Counted from the first letter of the stretch, positions 1 to 8,428 are shown. The stretch: 56,315 nt of DNA from Candidatus Stoquefichus massiliensis AP9 (GCF_000455285.1 NZ_HG005284.1:255921-312235); one strand, 5' to 3'. The notes: a model not told the origin generated them from the sequence alone. Made by a program: numbers and translations.

Positions 1-48
1 CAAATTTTTGATGAAAGACAAATATTTTCATCATTTTTTACTTATATA

Positions 49-73
49 ACAAAAAGAGCAAATTATTGCTCTT
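49..73 (-). terminator. Intrinsic terminator of the malY-end operon
   Basis: An 8-bp stem AAGAGCAA/TTGCTCTT with a 4-nt loop is followed on the minus strand by a run of Ts. It lies just after the stop of the C-S lyase gene and probably ends the four-gene minus-strand operon that begins near 3367. Confidence 0.75.
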
Positions 74-78
74 GATGA

Positions 79-1248
79 TTATACTCTCTCTTTAATAGCT
101 TTCTCTAATTGCTCTAAAGCTTGTTTTAAAATACTTCTTGGGCAAGCAACATTAAATCTTTCAAAACCAGCTCCACCAGTTCCAAATATATATCCCTCAT
201 CTAGCCATAAATAAGCTTTCTTTAACATAAACTCTTCTAATTCTTCGTTATTCATTCCTAAACTTCTCATATCTACCCAAACAAGATATAAACCTTGAGG
301 ATCAATAACTTTAATATCAGGTAAATGCTCTGCAAAGAAATCTTTCATATAATCAATATTCCCTTGTAAATAAACAAGTAACTCATCAACCCACTTTGCT
401 CCATATGTATAAGCTGCTTCACAGGCATCTAAGCCAAAGATATTAGGATCATTGACACCAGATGCATTTTTTTCATCAACAAACATCTTTCTCATTTCTT
501 TATTAGCAATCACAATATTCGATGTCTGTAATGCTGCTAAATTAAATGTTTTTGATGGTGCAGTACAAATGATTGTAAAATCTTTAAATGATTCATCAAC
601 ATTATAAAAAGCCACATGATTATGATTTTTATATGTAAAGTCCATATGTATTTCATCACTTATAACATAAACATGATGTTTTTGACATATTTTTCCCATT
701 TGATACAATTCATCTCTTGTCCAAACTCTTCCAATTGGATTATGAGGATTACATAAAATAAACATCTTTACATGATTATCTATGATTTGTTTTTCAAAAA
801 GTTCAAAATCACAAGTGTACTGTTCTCCATCAAAAAGAAGTGGACATTCGACAACTGTTCTACCATTTAAATTGATAGAAGCATCAAAAGGATAATAGAC
901 TGGTTTCATAATCATAATTTTATCACTTGGATGTGTATATGCTCTCACTGCTAATTTTAATGCAGTGACAATACCTGGTGTTGGTACAATCCATTCTTTT
1001 TGAATGTCAAAATGATGTCTATCTTTCATCCAATTTATAACTGCTTGATAATAATTTTCGGTTGGTGCTGCATATCCAAAAATACCATGTTCTGCTCTTT
1101 TGAGTAAGGCTTCTTTGACTTCAGGAAGTGTTTCAAAATCCATATCTGCAACCCACATTGGAATAATGCGAGAATCTTGTGCTTTTTCTCGATCATATTT
1201 AATACTATTTGTTTGTTTTCTATTTATAACTTTATCAAAATTATACAT
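79..1248 (-). CDS. MalY/PatB-type PLP-dependent C-S beta-lyase (aminotransferase class I/II fold)
   Basis: Cytosolic PLP enzyme predicted to cleave cystathionine or cysteine-type C-S bonds, giving pyruvate, ammonia and a thiol. The 389-aa length is normal for the MalY/PatB family. Visible marks are NPHNPIGRVW (residues 167-176), the PLP-contacting SDEIH (197-201) and TAPSKTFN, in which Lys233 should form the Schiff base. Its ATG overlaps the end of the upstream methyltransferase gene by 8 bp, so the two are translationally coupled. Substrate choice (cystathionine, cysteine, or regulatory MalY-like moonlighting) cannot be read from sequence. The family is clear; the exact reaction is inferred. 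Confidence 0.9.
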   Translation of the reverse strand: MYNFDKVINRKQTNSIKYDREKAQDSRIIPMWVADMDFETLPEVKEALLKRAEHGIFGYAAPTENYYQAVINWMKDRHHFDIQKEWIVPTPGIVTALKLAVRAYTHPSDKIMIMKPVYYPFDASINLNGRTVVECPLLFDGEQYTCDFELFEKQIIDNHVKMFILCNPHNPIGRVWTRDELYQMGKICQKHHVYVISDEIHMDFTYKNHNHVAFYNVDESFKDFTIICTAPSKTFNLAALQTSNIVIANKEMRKMFVDEKNASGVNDPNIFGLDACEAAYTYGAKWVDELLVYLQGNIDYMKDFFAEHLPDIKVIDPQGLYLVWVDMRSLGMNNEELEEFMLKKAYLWLDEGYIFGTGGAGFERFNVACPRSILKQALEQLEKAIKERV

Positions 1249-1981
1249 TTTCTCTTAATACCTCTTTCTGTTTAAAATTCTCTTTTGAAAAATGAAATAA
1301 AGCTAAACCTAATGCCATTGATAAATTTAATGAATCTATCTTATCACTATGCGGTATAAATACACTTTGTCCATATTCTAAATAACAATCATCTAATCCA
1401 CTGCTCTCATTACCAAAAATCAAAGAATGTTTTTTTAAGGCTGTGACCTGATGTATATTTTTGGCTCCCTTTAACATAAATGGATAAAACTCTCGATCAT
1501 GATATTGATGATAATATGTTTGAAAATCATCATAATAAATAACATTCAAATGAAAGATTGAACCCATGGAAGCACGAACCACCTTAGGATCAAAAATATC
1601 AACTGCTGGTCTAACAATCACAAGATTTGTATAGCCAAACCCTAACATTGTACGCATCATTGTTCCCATGTTTCCCATATCCATTGGATTAACCAGAACA
1701 ATATGATTTTCATCATTTAATGAACTTGAATATGTTTGAAATACTCCTATCGCAAAACAATTGCTTTTAGGACTAAGTTTATCAATTGTTTTATCATGAA
1801 TATTCATAGGAATATGATGTTGTTGACAGAGTTGTTGAATCAGTGGATAACCTTTATTTTTTTCAATAGAAGAATGAACAACTACTCGCATAACATTTTC
1901 TGGTTTTGTCTTTAACAACTCAATAGTTGGAAAAACGCCTAGTGTATAGCTTGTATCATCTCCTTTTTTATATAACTTCAT
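1241..1981 (-). CDS. TrmH/SpoU-family (SPOUT) RNA 2'-O-methyltransferase
   Basis: A 246-aa SPOUT-fold RNA methyltransferase using S-adenosylmethionine. The three family motifs are present: NPMDMGNMGTMMRT (motif 1), FGNESSGL (motif 2) and LNLSMALGLALFHF (motif 3, the knot). The N-terminal ~90 residues would be the substrate-binding part. It overlaps its neighbours on both sides (8 bp downstream, 14 bp upstream), so it belongs to one operon. The target nucleotide in rRNA or tRNA cannot be assigned from sequence alone. Confidence 0.88.
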   Translation of the reverse strand: MKLYKKGDDTSYTLGVFPTIELLKTKPENVMRVVVHSSIEKNKGYPLIQQLCQQHHIPMNIHDKTIDKLSPKSNCFAIGVFQTYSSSLNDENHIVLVNPMDMGNMGTMMRTMLGFGYTNLVIVRPAVDIFDPKVVRASMGSIFHLNVIYYDDFQTYYHQYHDREFYPFMLKGAKNIHQVTALKKHSLIFGNESSGLDDCYLEYGQSVFIPHSDKIDSLNLSMALGLALFHFSKENFKQKEVLRENV

Positions 1982-3095
1982 AACTTATCTCCTTTGTTTC
2001 AATCTTATCAATATTTTTTTTAATTGCTTTTGCTCTTTGATAATAATAACTAGATTTTTGATAATCTCTTTTCATATAACGACCAGACTGGTAAAACTGA
2101 GATAATAATATGCAAGCATCATAACTATGTAAACGTGCTGCCTGATGCAAATAATTTAAAGCTTTCTTTTCACTCTTTTCAACTGTCAAACCATCAAAAT
2201 ACATCATTGATAATTCATATGCACTCTCACCATGCAATGAATAATAAGCATACCTCAATAATTCAAATGCTCTTTGTATATCCATTTCAACACCGATACC
2301 CAATTTTAAACATAATCCTGCTTTATACATACATTCTACCTGAAAAATCTTAGCACCCTCATAATACGCTTCAAAGGCTTGTGCATATTCTCGTTGTGAT
2401 TCTAATAATAACCCTTTATAAAAATAAGCTTCATCATAATGACTATCATTTAAATACTGATAAGAGCGTCGTAAATCTTTATCAACATATTGTCCAAGCA
2501 TATAAAAAACACCTAAATGAAAACATGTCAAATCATCACGATGACACTCATAATACATCAAAGCCTTCTCCACATCTCGTTCTACACCATAGCCATGTTC
2601 ATACATATATCCTAAATAATAGGCTCCTCGATCATCTCCCAATCCATAAAGGTAAGAATAAATTTCAAAAGCCTTCTCATAATCCTGAGATACTCCAAAA
2701 CCTAAAAAATATGTTTTTGCGATGATTAATAAATGATCAAAATCATTTCTCTTATATGCATCATGAATTAAAGTCTCTATCTCAGGAATCTCAAAATAAT
2801 AACCAGTTTCCTGTATTAAAGTATAAAAGACAGCTACCATAAAATAAGCTTCATCTTCACTCAATTGAGCATGTTCTTTCAAGTAAGAAACATAACCACT
2901 CAAATCTATATCTTCATCAAAGATCATAGCATCAAAGATTCCCATCTTCATACCTAAAACAATCAAATAACATTCGTCAGGTAAATCCATTGCTTCATCA
3001 TTTAAAGCTTCTTCAAATCGATCATAATCAAATCTAATCATATCACCATAATGGTCAAAAACATCAAGCACATTCTCTATAATCCGAATATCCAT
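1968..3095 (-). CDS. Sel1-like/TPR repeat protein
   Basis: A 375-aa soluble helical-repeat protein with no signal peptide or membrane span. Sel1-type repeats of about 36 residues can be seen, for example AYYLGYMYEHGYGVERDVEKAL, here cited as AYYLGYMYEHGYGV, then CMYKAGLCLKLGIGVE and AYELSMMYFDGLTVE, each with the small-x-x-Leu and Gly pattern. The N-terminal ~110 residues are acidic and do not obviously repeat. Such proteins usually act as scaffolds. The ATG overlaps the stop of the 90-aa gene upstream. Nothing identifies a partner. Confidence 0.75.
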   Translation of the reverse strand: MDIRIIENVLDVFDHYGDMIRFDYDRFEEALNDEAMDLPDECYLIVLGMKMGIFDAMIFDEDIDLSGYVSYLKEHAQLSEDEAYFMVAVFYTLIQETGYYFEIPEIETLIHDAYKRNDFDHLLIIAKTYFLGFGVSQDYEKAFEIYSYLYGLGDDRGAYYLGYMYEHGYGVERDVEKALMYYECHRDDLTCFHLGVFYMLGQYVDKDLRRSYQYLNDSHYDEAYFYKGLLLESQREYAQAFEAYYEGAKIFQVECMYKAGLCLKLGIGVEMDIQRAFELLRYAYYSLHGESAYELSMMYFDGLTVEKSEKKALNYLHQAARLHSYDACILLSQFYQSGRYMKRDYQKSSYYYQRAKAIKKNIDKIETKEISYEVI

Positions 3096-3367
3096 TAAAC
3101 ATCCTTATTCATTTGATGAATCATTGTCAATTCTTTTTGAGCATTATCCATTAATGCAACAAAATGATCCTTATCAAAAGAAGCCCCCTGATTAATTAAT
3201 TCTATTAATTCTCTATATTTTTCTACAATTAATTCATACAAAGATTCCTTAATGACATAATCCATTTCTTGATGAGCCTGCTGTAATAACTGATTAATCG
3301 ATTTATACTGTTCCTTAAAGACAGCATCATAATCAATTGCTGCTTTTTTCTTAGAAAACAATCCCAT
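3095..3367 (-). CDS. Small conserved-looking helical protein, unknown function
   Basis: A 90-aa protein, not recognised as a named family. It starts MGLFSKKKAAID (a basic patch) and continues as predicted amphipathic helices rich in Gln, Glu and Lys, without membrane spans. An AGGTTG/GGAGG-like ribosome site precedes the ATG. Its stop codon overlaps the Sel1 gene start (TAATG), making it the first gene of the minus-strand operon running to position 79. Confidence 0.6.
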   Translation of the reverse strand: MGLFSKKKAAIDYDAVFKEQYKSINQLLQQAHQEMDYVIKESLYELIVEKYRELIELINQGASFDKDHFVALMDNAQKELTMIHQMNKDV

Positions 3368-3404
3368 AAGTTCAACCTCCTTTACTTTTTATATTATACC
3401 AATA

Positions 3405-3433
3405 TTCCCAAGTAAAAGTAAACATGTTATAAT
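3405..3433 (+). promoter_or_regulatory. Promoter for the rlmA-rluA pair
   Basis: TTCCCA (3405-3410), 17 bp, then a consensus TATAAT (3428-3433). It lies 20 bp before the plus-strand methyltransferase start and its AAAGGAGG ribosome site. The -35 is weak and the -10 is perfect. Confidence 0.55.
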
Positions 3434-3453
3434 GCTTTCAAAGGAGGGAAATT

Positions 3454-4263
3454 ATGCATAAACTCGCATGTCCAAAATGCCATCAGCCACTTGTATTAGA
3501 TGGTCATTCATATAAATGTCAAAACAATCACTGTTTTGACATCGCTAAAAGTCAATATATTAATCTCTTATTAAATCCTGATAAATCCACAAACAATCCA
3601 GGTGATAATAAAGAAAGTTTACAATGCCGTAAAAACTTTTTAAATCAAAGATATTATGATGTCATTTTAAACGAAGTTGTTACTTATATTTCTCGTCATA
3701 ATTGTCGCCACATGCAAATCTTAGATTTAGGATGTGGTGAGGGTTATTATACTTATCGTATGAAACAAGAATTAGGTGATAATTGTACAATCTATGGTTT
3801 GGATATATCTAAAGATGGTATTCAGATGGCTTCTAAATATACAAAAGATATTTATTGGATAGTTGGAAATTCAAAGAATATTCCTATCCAAGATCATTCT
3901 TTAGATGTTATAACTGCTTTATTTACAGTGGTTAATGCTAAGGAAATTCAAAGATGTTTAAAAGAAGATGGTTATATGATCCATGTGACTGCTAATAATA
4001 AACATCTGATTGAATTTAAGGAATTGATATATGATGAAGTGAAAGTCAAATCTGATGAACATATTCGTTTGCCTTTTGAGACAGTAAAAAATTATGATTT
4101 TCAAAAGACAATACATTTAAAAAATCGTGAAGATACTTTAAATCTATTAAAAATGACTCCTCACTATTATCATATTAAAAAAGAACGTCGTCATGTTTTA
4201 GATACATTAGGTGAATTCGATGTAACGATTGATATCCGTATTACAATCTATAAAATGTCATGA
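3454..4263 (+). CDS. rlmA: RlmA-family 23S rRNA (guanine-N1) methyltransferase
   Basis: A 269-aa class I SAM-dependent methyltransferase. The N-terminus holds a zinc-binding knuckle (Cys6, Cys9, Cys22 and His26/Cys27), typical of RlmA I/II enzymes that methylate N1 of G745 or G748 in 23S rRNA. The SAM-binding loop is DLGCGEG (residues 91-97), followed by the acidic YGLDISKDG strand. The ribosome site AAAGGAGG is 6 nt upstream. The last codon overlaps the next gene's ATG (ATGA-type), giving a two-gene RNA-modification operon. Family assignment is strong; position specificity is inferred. Confidence 0.88.
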   Translation: MHKLACPKCHQPLVLDGHSYKCQNNHCFDIAKSQYINLLLNPDKSTNNPGDNKESLQCRKNFLNQRYYDVILNEVVTYISRHNCRHMQILDLGCGEGYYTYRMKQELGDNCTIYGLDISKDGIQMASKYTKDIYWIVGNSKNIPIQDHSLDVITALFTVVNAKEIQRCLKEDGYMIHVTANNKHLIEFKELIYDEVKVKSDEHIRLPFETVKNYDFQKTIHLKNREDTLNLLKMTPHYYHIKKERRHVLDTLGEFDVTIDIRITIYKMS

Positions 4264-5165
4264 GATATCAAGTTCATTATCCCTATTTAACTTTAATTAT
4301 TGATTCACCTATTGCAATAGAAGAGCTTTTCAAAGAATTTCACTTATCTAAAAAAACAATCCATTTGCTTAAACAAGAAAAAAACTATACAGTCAACAAA
4401 AGATATGTTTCTCCTACAACAATTCTTATTAAGGGAGATCAATTAACACTCAAGGCTTTTCAAGAAGATGATGGAATGTATACACCACTTTATCAAGATT
4501 TAGATATTATTTATGAAGATGAATTTTTATTAGTTGTCAATAAACCACCTTTTCTTCAGGTCTTTCCAAGTGATTCATCAAAGAATGATTCACTTGCTAA
4601 TATCGTCAGTGGTTACTATCATCAACAGGGTTATAACCTTCCTGTACGTTTTATTCATCGTTTAGATTATGAAACAAGTGGTCTTGTTATATTTTGTAAA
4701 TGTGCTTTTGTTCAGCCATTATTAGACTATCAGCTTTCTATTAAAAACATACATCGTCATTATCTAGCTATTGTTGAAGGTACAATCAACGATTATAAAC
4801 GTCATTGTATTCCTTTACCGATTGGTAAAGATCGCCATCACAATCAAAAAATGATTGTGACTCATCATGGAAAAGAAGCTTGTACATATTATCAATGTGT
4901 AAATTCACATCAAGGTCTATCGCTCCTTTCATGTACACTCACATCTGGACGTAAACATCAGATTCGTGTCCATTTAGCTCATGTCGGATTACCTATTTTA
5001 GGTGATTCACTCTATCACCAGCCATCACCTCTGATAGCTCGTCAGGCATTACATGCTTATCAGTTAGAGTTGGTACATCCTATCACAAAAGAAAAGATGA
5101 CACTCATTTGTCATCCTCCTCAAGATATGAAAACAATTATTCAATCAATAGATCCTCAATTGTAG
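4260..5165 (+). CDS. RluA-family pseudouridine synthase
   Basis: A 301-aa cytosolic RNA pseudouridine synthase. The catalytic motif HRLDYETSG lies at residues 133-141 with Asp136 as nucleophile. The downstream LTSGRKHQIRVH and GLPILGDSLY motifs complete the family signature. An N-terminal S4-like region (residues ~15-65) may bind RNA. It overlaps rlmA by 4 nt and runs convergently into the next gene by 29 bp. The exact uridine target (rRNA or tRNA) is not determined. Confidence 0.9.
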   Translation: MRYQVHYPYLTLIIDSPIAIEELFKEFHLSKKTIHLLKQEKNYTVNKRYVSPTTILIKGDQLTLKAFQEDDGMYTPLYQDLDIIYEDEFLLVVNKPPFLQVFPSDSSKNDSLANIVSGYYHQQGYNLPVRFIHRLDYETSGLVIFCKCAFVQPLLDYQLSIKNIHRHYLAIVEGTINDYKRHCIPLPIGKDRHHNQKMIVTHHGKEACTYYQCVNSHQGLSLLSCTLTSGRKHQIRVHLAHVGLPILGDSLYHQPSPLIARQALHAYQLELVHPITKEKMTLICHPPQDMKTIIQSIDPQL

Positions 5166-5742
5166 GATCTTTTTTCATTCTCACCATTTTAAATACATTC
5201 TGATGATGTGTATCAAATAATATACGTGAGTCAATTTCTCTTCTTTTTCCACAATCAGAAAAAATAATACGATAATGGGATTCACTTTCAATATATCCAC
5301 TTAAGCATATCCAATGCCAATTATCTTCTTCTAATTCTTCAGCACGATGATGAAGAATTAACATACCTACTGGATGTCCTTCATCAATACTCTTTAGCAC
5401 AAAAGATAATGCATGTTTATAATTTTTAGATTTCTTTTGATAAATTGGATGTAAACATTGACCATCATCTGCCATTCTTTTCACAAATGTTCTCGCAAAC
5501 TTATACAGAAAAGGATATCCCATATAACCAGGAGTCATCAGTGAAAACATCTCTTTCATAATCTTAAGAAATTCTTCTTTTGGATACTGTTTCTGTTGGT
5601 GATAATATGCAAAAAGATTACTTGCCAGTACACTTGCACATCCTGCTTTCTGTGCCCATTCATCATCAAACCAATCTTGATCCCCACCATAACCTATACG
5701 CTGATTATTTTCATATATTATTGGCATTTCTAATTCTTTCAT
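5137..5742 (-). CDS. Papain-like (C39-like) cysteine peptidase fold protein, unknown role
   Basis: A 201-aa soluble protein. The spacing of QKAGCASVLASNLFAYY (a Cys at about residue 35 beginning a helix), NWHWICLSGY (His in a strand) and IIFSDCGKRREID (Asp/Asn position) resembles the Cys-His-Asp order of C39-like/papain-fold proteins. No signal peptide is visible, so a secreted protease role is doubtful; an inactive or intracellular hydrolase is possible. It overlaps the 3' end of the pseudouridine synthase gene on the opposite strand by 29 bp. The assignment rests on motif pattern only. Confidence 0.5.
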   Translation of the reverse strand: MKELEMPIIYENNQRIGYGGDQDWFDDEWAQKAGCASVLASNLFAYYHQQKQYPKEEFLKIMKEMFSLMTPGYMGYPFLYKFARTFVKRMADDGQCLHPIYQKKSKNYKHALSFVLKSIDEGHPVGMLILHHRAEELEEDNWHWICLSGYIESESHYRIIFSDCGKRREIDSRILFDTHHQNVFKMVRMKKDPTIEDLLIE

Positions 5743-5781
5743 TCTACTCCTCCAAATCTAATATATCCCTTAAAAAACTGA

Positions 5782-6050
5782 TTAAATACCAGTTATTTTT
5801 TGTAATAATTTTAATTCAATTATTTTTAATTCTAAACCTTTATGCATAATTATACAACTTAACTCTTGAATTTCAAATCTTAATTTGTTGCACTCTTCAT
5901 GGCATTTTAAATCATCAAACGGAATTAATAATTGATTTATTTTTTTCTAAAGTTTCTCTTTTCTTATATAAATTTTCCAAACCTTTTATAATAACTTTTC
6001 TTTTAATAATTGTTCATGTTATTGGATGAGTTCTTCTATTGTTAGTACTA
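5782..6050 (-). pseudogene. Decayed coding remnant with three in-frame stops
   Basis: One minus-strand frame reads as plausible helical protein for about 90 codons (TIEELIQ, HEQLLKEKLL, then FDDLKCHEECNKLRFEIQEL) but is cut by three stop codons. The end resembles a C-terminal coiled coil. I do not recognise the parent family. It sits in a degenerate patch with the broken abiF gene next to the prophage, which suggests an old, decaying accessory island. Confidence 0.35.
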
Positions 6051-6149
6051 CGGTATTTCATTTGTCACTTTATAAAATTATTATCTCACATAAATATAGA
6101 AATATCTTTAATCATTTGATTAAAACAAGTTTTTATGTCATAGAATAAG

Positions 6150-6217
6150 GTGTAGCGATAGCAACTCTACAAGGTCTACTGCGGAAAACCTGCTGTTATT
6201 CTGTAATGGCAGGTTTT
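6150..6217 (+). ncRNA. Small structured RNA upstream of broken abiF (abiF-type RNA)
   Basis: A possible promoter (TTGATT, 19 bp, TAGAAT at 6141-6146) precedes an RNA with stem TGTAG/CTACA (6151-6155 with 6167-6171) closing the loop CGATAGCAACT, a conserved-looking CTACTGCGG, and a strong terminator hairpin AACCTGC/GCAGGTT extended by wobble and TTA/TAA pairs and followed by TTTTT. The broken abiF-like gene starts 23 nt later. RNAs of this kind upstream of abiF genes are known as the abiF RNA motif, and AbiF-family proteins have been linked to RNA antitoxins (from memory). A near-identical 5' half occurs at 44650-44724 in the prophage. Confidence 0.7.
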
Positions 6218-6239
6218 TCACTATGAAAGGAAGTCGATT

Positions 6240-6624
6240 ATGAAATCATTGAAAACAATTGTTGAACAATTTGAACGTTTAAAATCACGAGGATTGAAGT
6301 TTAGTGAATAAATTAAAGCAAAAAGATTTATACTAAATTATTATACCAATTTTTTCATGGATAAAGATGATAACTTTATATCAGGTACAAATTTTCATGA
6401 AATAACTCAAGTTCATTATTTTGACAAAGAAATCAAATCTCTTTTTAAATATATAATTAAAATTGAAAAACATTTTATGTCTATAATTAGCTTATCACTT
6501 TTCTGAAAAATACAAAGACCAAAAGTACGCATATCTTATAGCATCAAATTATAACAATAAAGATATTCTTCAAGTAAAAAATACTCTATCCAAAATGAAT
6601 CATATCATTAATAATTACAAATAA
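6240..6624 (+). pseudogene. Broken Abi_2/AbiF-family abortive infection gene
   Basis: The ATG at 6240 follows GAAAGGAAG. The frame gives MKSLKTIVEQFERLKSRGL, then a stop at 6309. Reading through the stop, it continues KAKRFILNYYTNFF, FISGTNFHEI, YFDKEIKSLFKYIIKIEKH, matching the start of Abi_2/AbiD/AbiF proteins. A frameshift near 6488 is needed to continue into YHFSEKYKDQKYAYLIASNYN. After 6624 no good match remains, so more than half of a normal ~300-aa protein is missing. Family members carry a HEPN-type RNase fold. The gene cannot make the normal toxin, while its upstream RNA remains well formed. Confidence 0.8.
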
Positions 6625-6766
6625 AAAAATAGGAACAAAATATTTATATCAAAAATGATTAACTATAGATACAAATATCATATTACAAAGCTTAGGAACT
6701 CCTTACAATTGGTATAATATGGCCCAAATATCTCAACCTCAATAGTTTAGAAATATTAAAACAATA

Positions 6767-6789
6767 GAAAAAAACTACCTCACGGTAGC
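6767..6789 (-). terminator. Hairpin with T-run left of attL (displaced sRNA/thioesterase terminator)
   Basis: Stem CTACC/GGTAG with a 4-nt loop; on the minus strand it is followed by seven Ts. Before integration this hairpin would have followed the sequence now at 46127-46200. It is therefore the original terminator of a minus-strand transcript now separated from it by the prophage. Confidence 0.6.
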
Positions 6790-6802
6790 AATTTCCATAT
6801 CA

Positions 6803-6821
6803 TGTATTCTATACGGGAAAA
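6803..6821. other. attL core
   Basis: Left copy of the 19-bp repeat tgtattctatacgggaaaa. It includes the short dyad GTAT-TCT-ATAC. The left flank is chromosomal (hairpin with T-run). The right flank is phage DNA leading to the arm sites at 6932-6953. Confidence 0.85.
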
Positions 6822-6931
6822 GTAAAGTTAATTTAATAGTTATAACCCAAGTAAAATATATTTAAAACAATATATTTAGTTATGTTTACAATTTAAAATA
6901 ATTTATTTGTGTTATCTTAAGTTTAAAAGAA

Positions 6932-6953
6932 TTACCCTAAAATTACACCAAAA
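6932..6953 (+). repeat. Tandem 11-bp integrase arm-type sites, left arm
   Basis: TTACCCTAAAA followed immediately by TTACACCAAAA. The same tandem pair occurs at 45994-46015 inside the 3' end of the integrase gene. Both pairs lie 110-111 bp from the att core, on opposite sides of attP once the phage is circular. Tandem short repeats at this distance fit arm-type binding sites of the tyrosine integrase N-terminal domain. Confidence 0.65.
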
Positions 6954-6954
6954 A

Positions 6955-6986
6955 AAGCCTACTCCTTAATTGGAGTAGGCTGATTT
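6955..6986 (-). terminator. Bidirectional terminator after the endolysin gene
   Basis: A perfect 10-bp stem AGCCTACTCC/GGAGTAGGCT with loop TTAATT. It has a T-run on the minus strand side (and a T-run on the plus side), directly after the endolysin stop. It closes the late operon. Confidence 0.9.
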
Positions 6987-6987
6987 T

Positions 6988-7884
6988 TTATACAATTTCT
7001 ATATATAGTTTTGTTGCATTCTTACCAAGTACTCCAGCATAGCCGTCTTGGTTATTATTTGTTTCTGTATCATATTGCCAACCATAATTTGTTTTATACT
7101 TTGCTTTCTTATATGGTCTTATATCATCAGGTGTATAATAATAAACCTGCACCAAATCAATTGCTTTGCCATTACCAGCATATTTATAACTATTTTTAAT
7201 ATCACATTCCGTAATCCAGCCAAGCCACTTTCCACCTTTAACATGCACACGATACTTTATCTTACCCTTGTCTACTCTAATGGCAACATCTGTAATAGGG
7301 CTATCTTGATAACCAGCATAATCTTCAAGATTTTTCACTTCACTTAGCCATCCATGCTTTTGTGTTCTTACACGATAAAATGCATTAACTTTTGTATCTT
7401 TAGGCTTAGAAGGAGCAGATTCACTTTCGCTAGAATAATCAATATAACAATCTAGCCTTCCACACTTACTCCACTTTCTTTCATGCAAATGCGAACGATT
7501 TGATAATCCACAACCTTTGCAATAAGTTTTCTGTATACCATTTTCCCAAATCGGACTTGATTCAATAACTACACCATCACCAACATATATTCCAATATGT
7601 CCTTTCATCCAGACAAGCCATCCTGGTTGTAACTTTGTAAAATTTGTTGTTACATTGGAACATCTTGAAATCATTGTATCAGCATTAATATCTGGAACAT
7701 TATTACTTGCATATTTTCCAGCAGATGGATAACCCCATAAGATACCTTTAATTAACCCTGAACAGTCACAAAGTAAATATTTACCACTTTTACTGTTCAT
7801 AAACTTACCTAATTTATATAATGTTGGTAACTTTTCTACTTCTATTGCTTTATTAATAAAAGATTGTACTTTCATTTTTGCCAT
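6988..7884 (-). CDS. Phage endolysin: NlpC/P60-like peptidase with C-terminal repeat wall-binding region
   Basis: A 298-aa lytic enzyme cleaving peptidoglycan stem peptides at the end of the lytic cycle. The N-terminal half has an NlpC/P60-like catalytic core: Cys41 in LLCDCSGLI, His96 in GHIGIYVGDG, and an acidic/polar residue in VVIESSP. A Ser/Pro/Lys linker (about residues 152-164) leads to a C-terminal region with repeated GW and AGY patterns (HGWLSEVKNLEDYAGY, KWLGWITE, YGWQYDTE), reminiscent of ChW-type repeats. There is no signal peptide, so release depends on the adjacent holin. The ribosome site is GGGAGGAAG. It is the last gene of the late operon. Confidence 0.85.
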   Translation of the reverse strand: MAKMKVQSFINKAIEVEKLPTLYKLGKFMNSKSGKYLLCDCSGLIKGILWGYPSAGKYASNNVPDINADTMISRCSNVTTNFTKLQPGWLVWMKGHIGIYVGDGVVIESSPIWENGIQKTYCKGCGLSNRSHLHERKWSKCGRLDCYIDYSSESESAPSKPKDTKVNAFYRVRTQKHGWLSEVKNLEDYAGYQDSPITDVAIRVDKGKIKYRVHVKGGKWLGWITECDIKNSYKYAGNGKAIDLVQVYYYTPDDIRPYKKAKYKTNYGWQYDTETNNNQDGYAGVLGKNATKLYIEIV

Positions 7885-7919
7885 TTTTATACTTCCTCCC
7901 TTAAAGAGTAGCCTTTTGA

Positions 7920-8372
7920 CTACTCTTGATTTTCTTTGTTAATAACTTTATCTGCGACTTCTAATCCTTTTGTTAGAATACCTGGTACATTGAATCCTGC
8001 TTCTACAAAGTTTTCTATAATTGATCTAATTTCATTTACAAGTAATGATGCTAATACGAAATATCCTAGTAACGCTGTAATACCCAAATCAACACCAATT
8101 GTATTCCCAATTTCAATAAAGACCGCTGCTGCTGCAAAAGAGACTAAGATCATAAGCCAATATCCTAATTTTTTTAATACCCCTTGCCATCCTGCAGTAG
8201 AATTCGTCTTATTAGCAATACTGGATTTCATCCATCCAGTTAACCAGTCAATAATGTTAAACAAAAGGAACATAGCAAATAATAACCAATGTTCCCCAAA
8301 TACCAAACTTAAGAATGCAATAATACCACCTGTTACTGCATTATACGTATCCATGTAATTCATTTTCTTCAT
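7920..8372 (-). CDS. Phage holin (TcdE/phi29-like holin_4 family)
   Basis: About 150 aa from the ATG preceded by GGTGAGG (upstream ATGs are possible). Three to four hydrophobic segments are visible (NAVTGGIIAFLSLVFG; LLFAMFLLFNIIDWLTGW; LMILVSFAAAAVFIEIG; ALLGYFVLASLLV), followed by a charged C-terminus. The IIDWLTGWMKS motif is characteristic of the Firmicute phage/toxin-secretion holin family. It forms membrane lesions that release the endolysin encoded 35 nt downstream. Confidence 0.88.
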   Translation of the reverse strand: MKKMNYMDTYNAVTGGIIAFLSLVFGEHWLLFAMFLLFNIIDWLTGWMKSSIANKTNSTAGWQGVLKKLGYWLMILVSFAAAAVFIEIGNTIGVDLGITALLGYFVLASLLVNEIRSIIENFVEAGFNVPGILTKGLEVADKVINKENQE

Positions 8373-8428
8373 TTTCCTCACCTTCATTTTTCTTGTATAT
8401 AAAAAGCACTATTTCTAGTGCATGAGAA

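Noticed and set aside
2135-2725. Plus-strand ORFs opposite the Sel1 gene
   Set aside because: They mirror the strong minus-strand repeat protein, have biased composition (His/Asn/Leu) and no ribosome sites.
6804-6814. GTATTCTATAC dyad in the att core as a repressor operator
   Set aside because: It is part of the 19-bp att repeat and better explained as an integrase core site.
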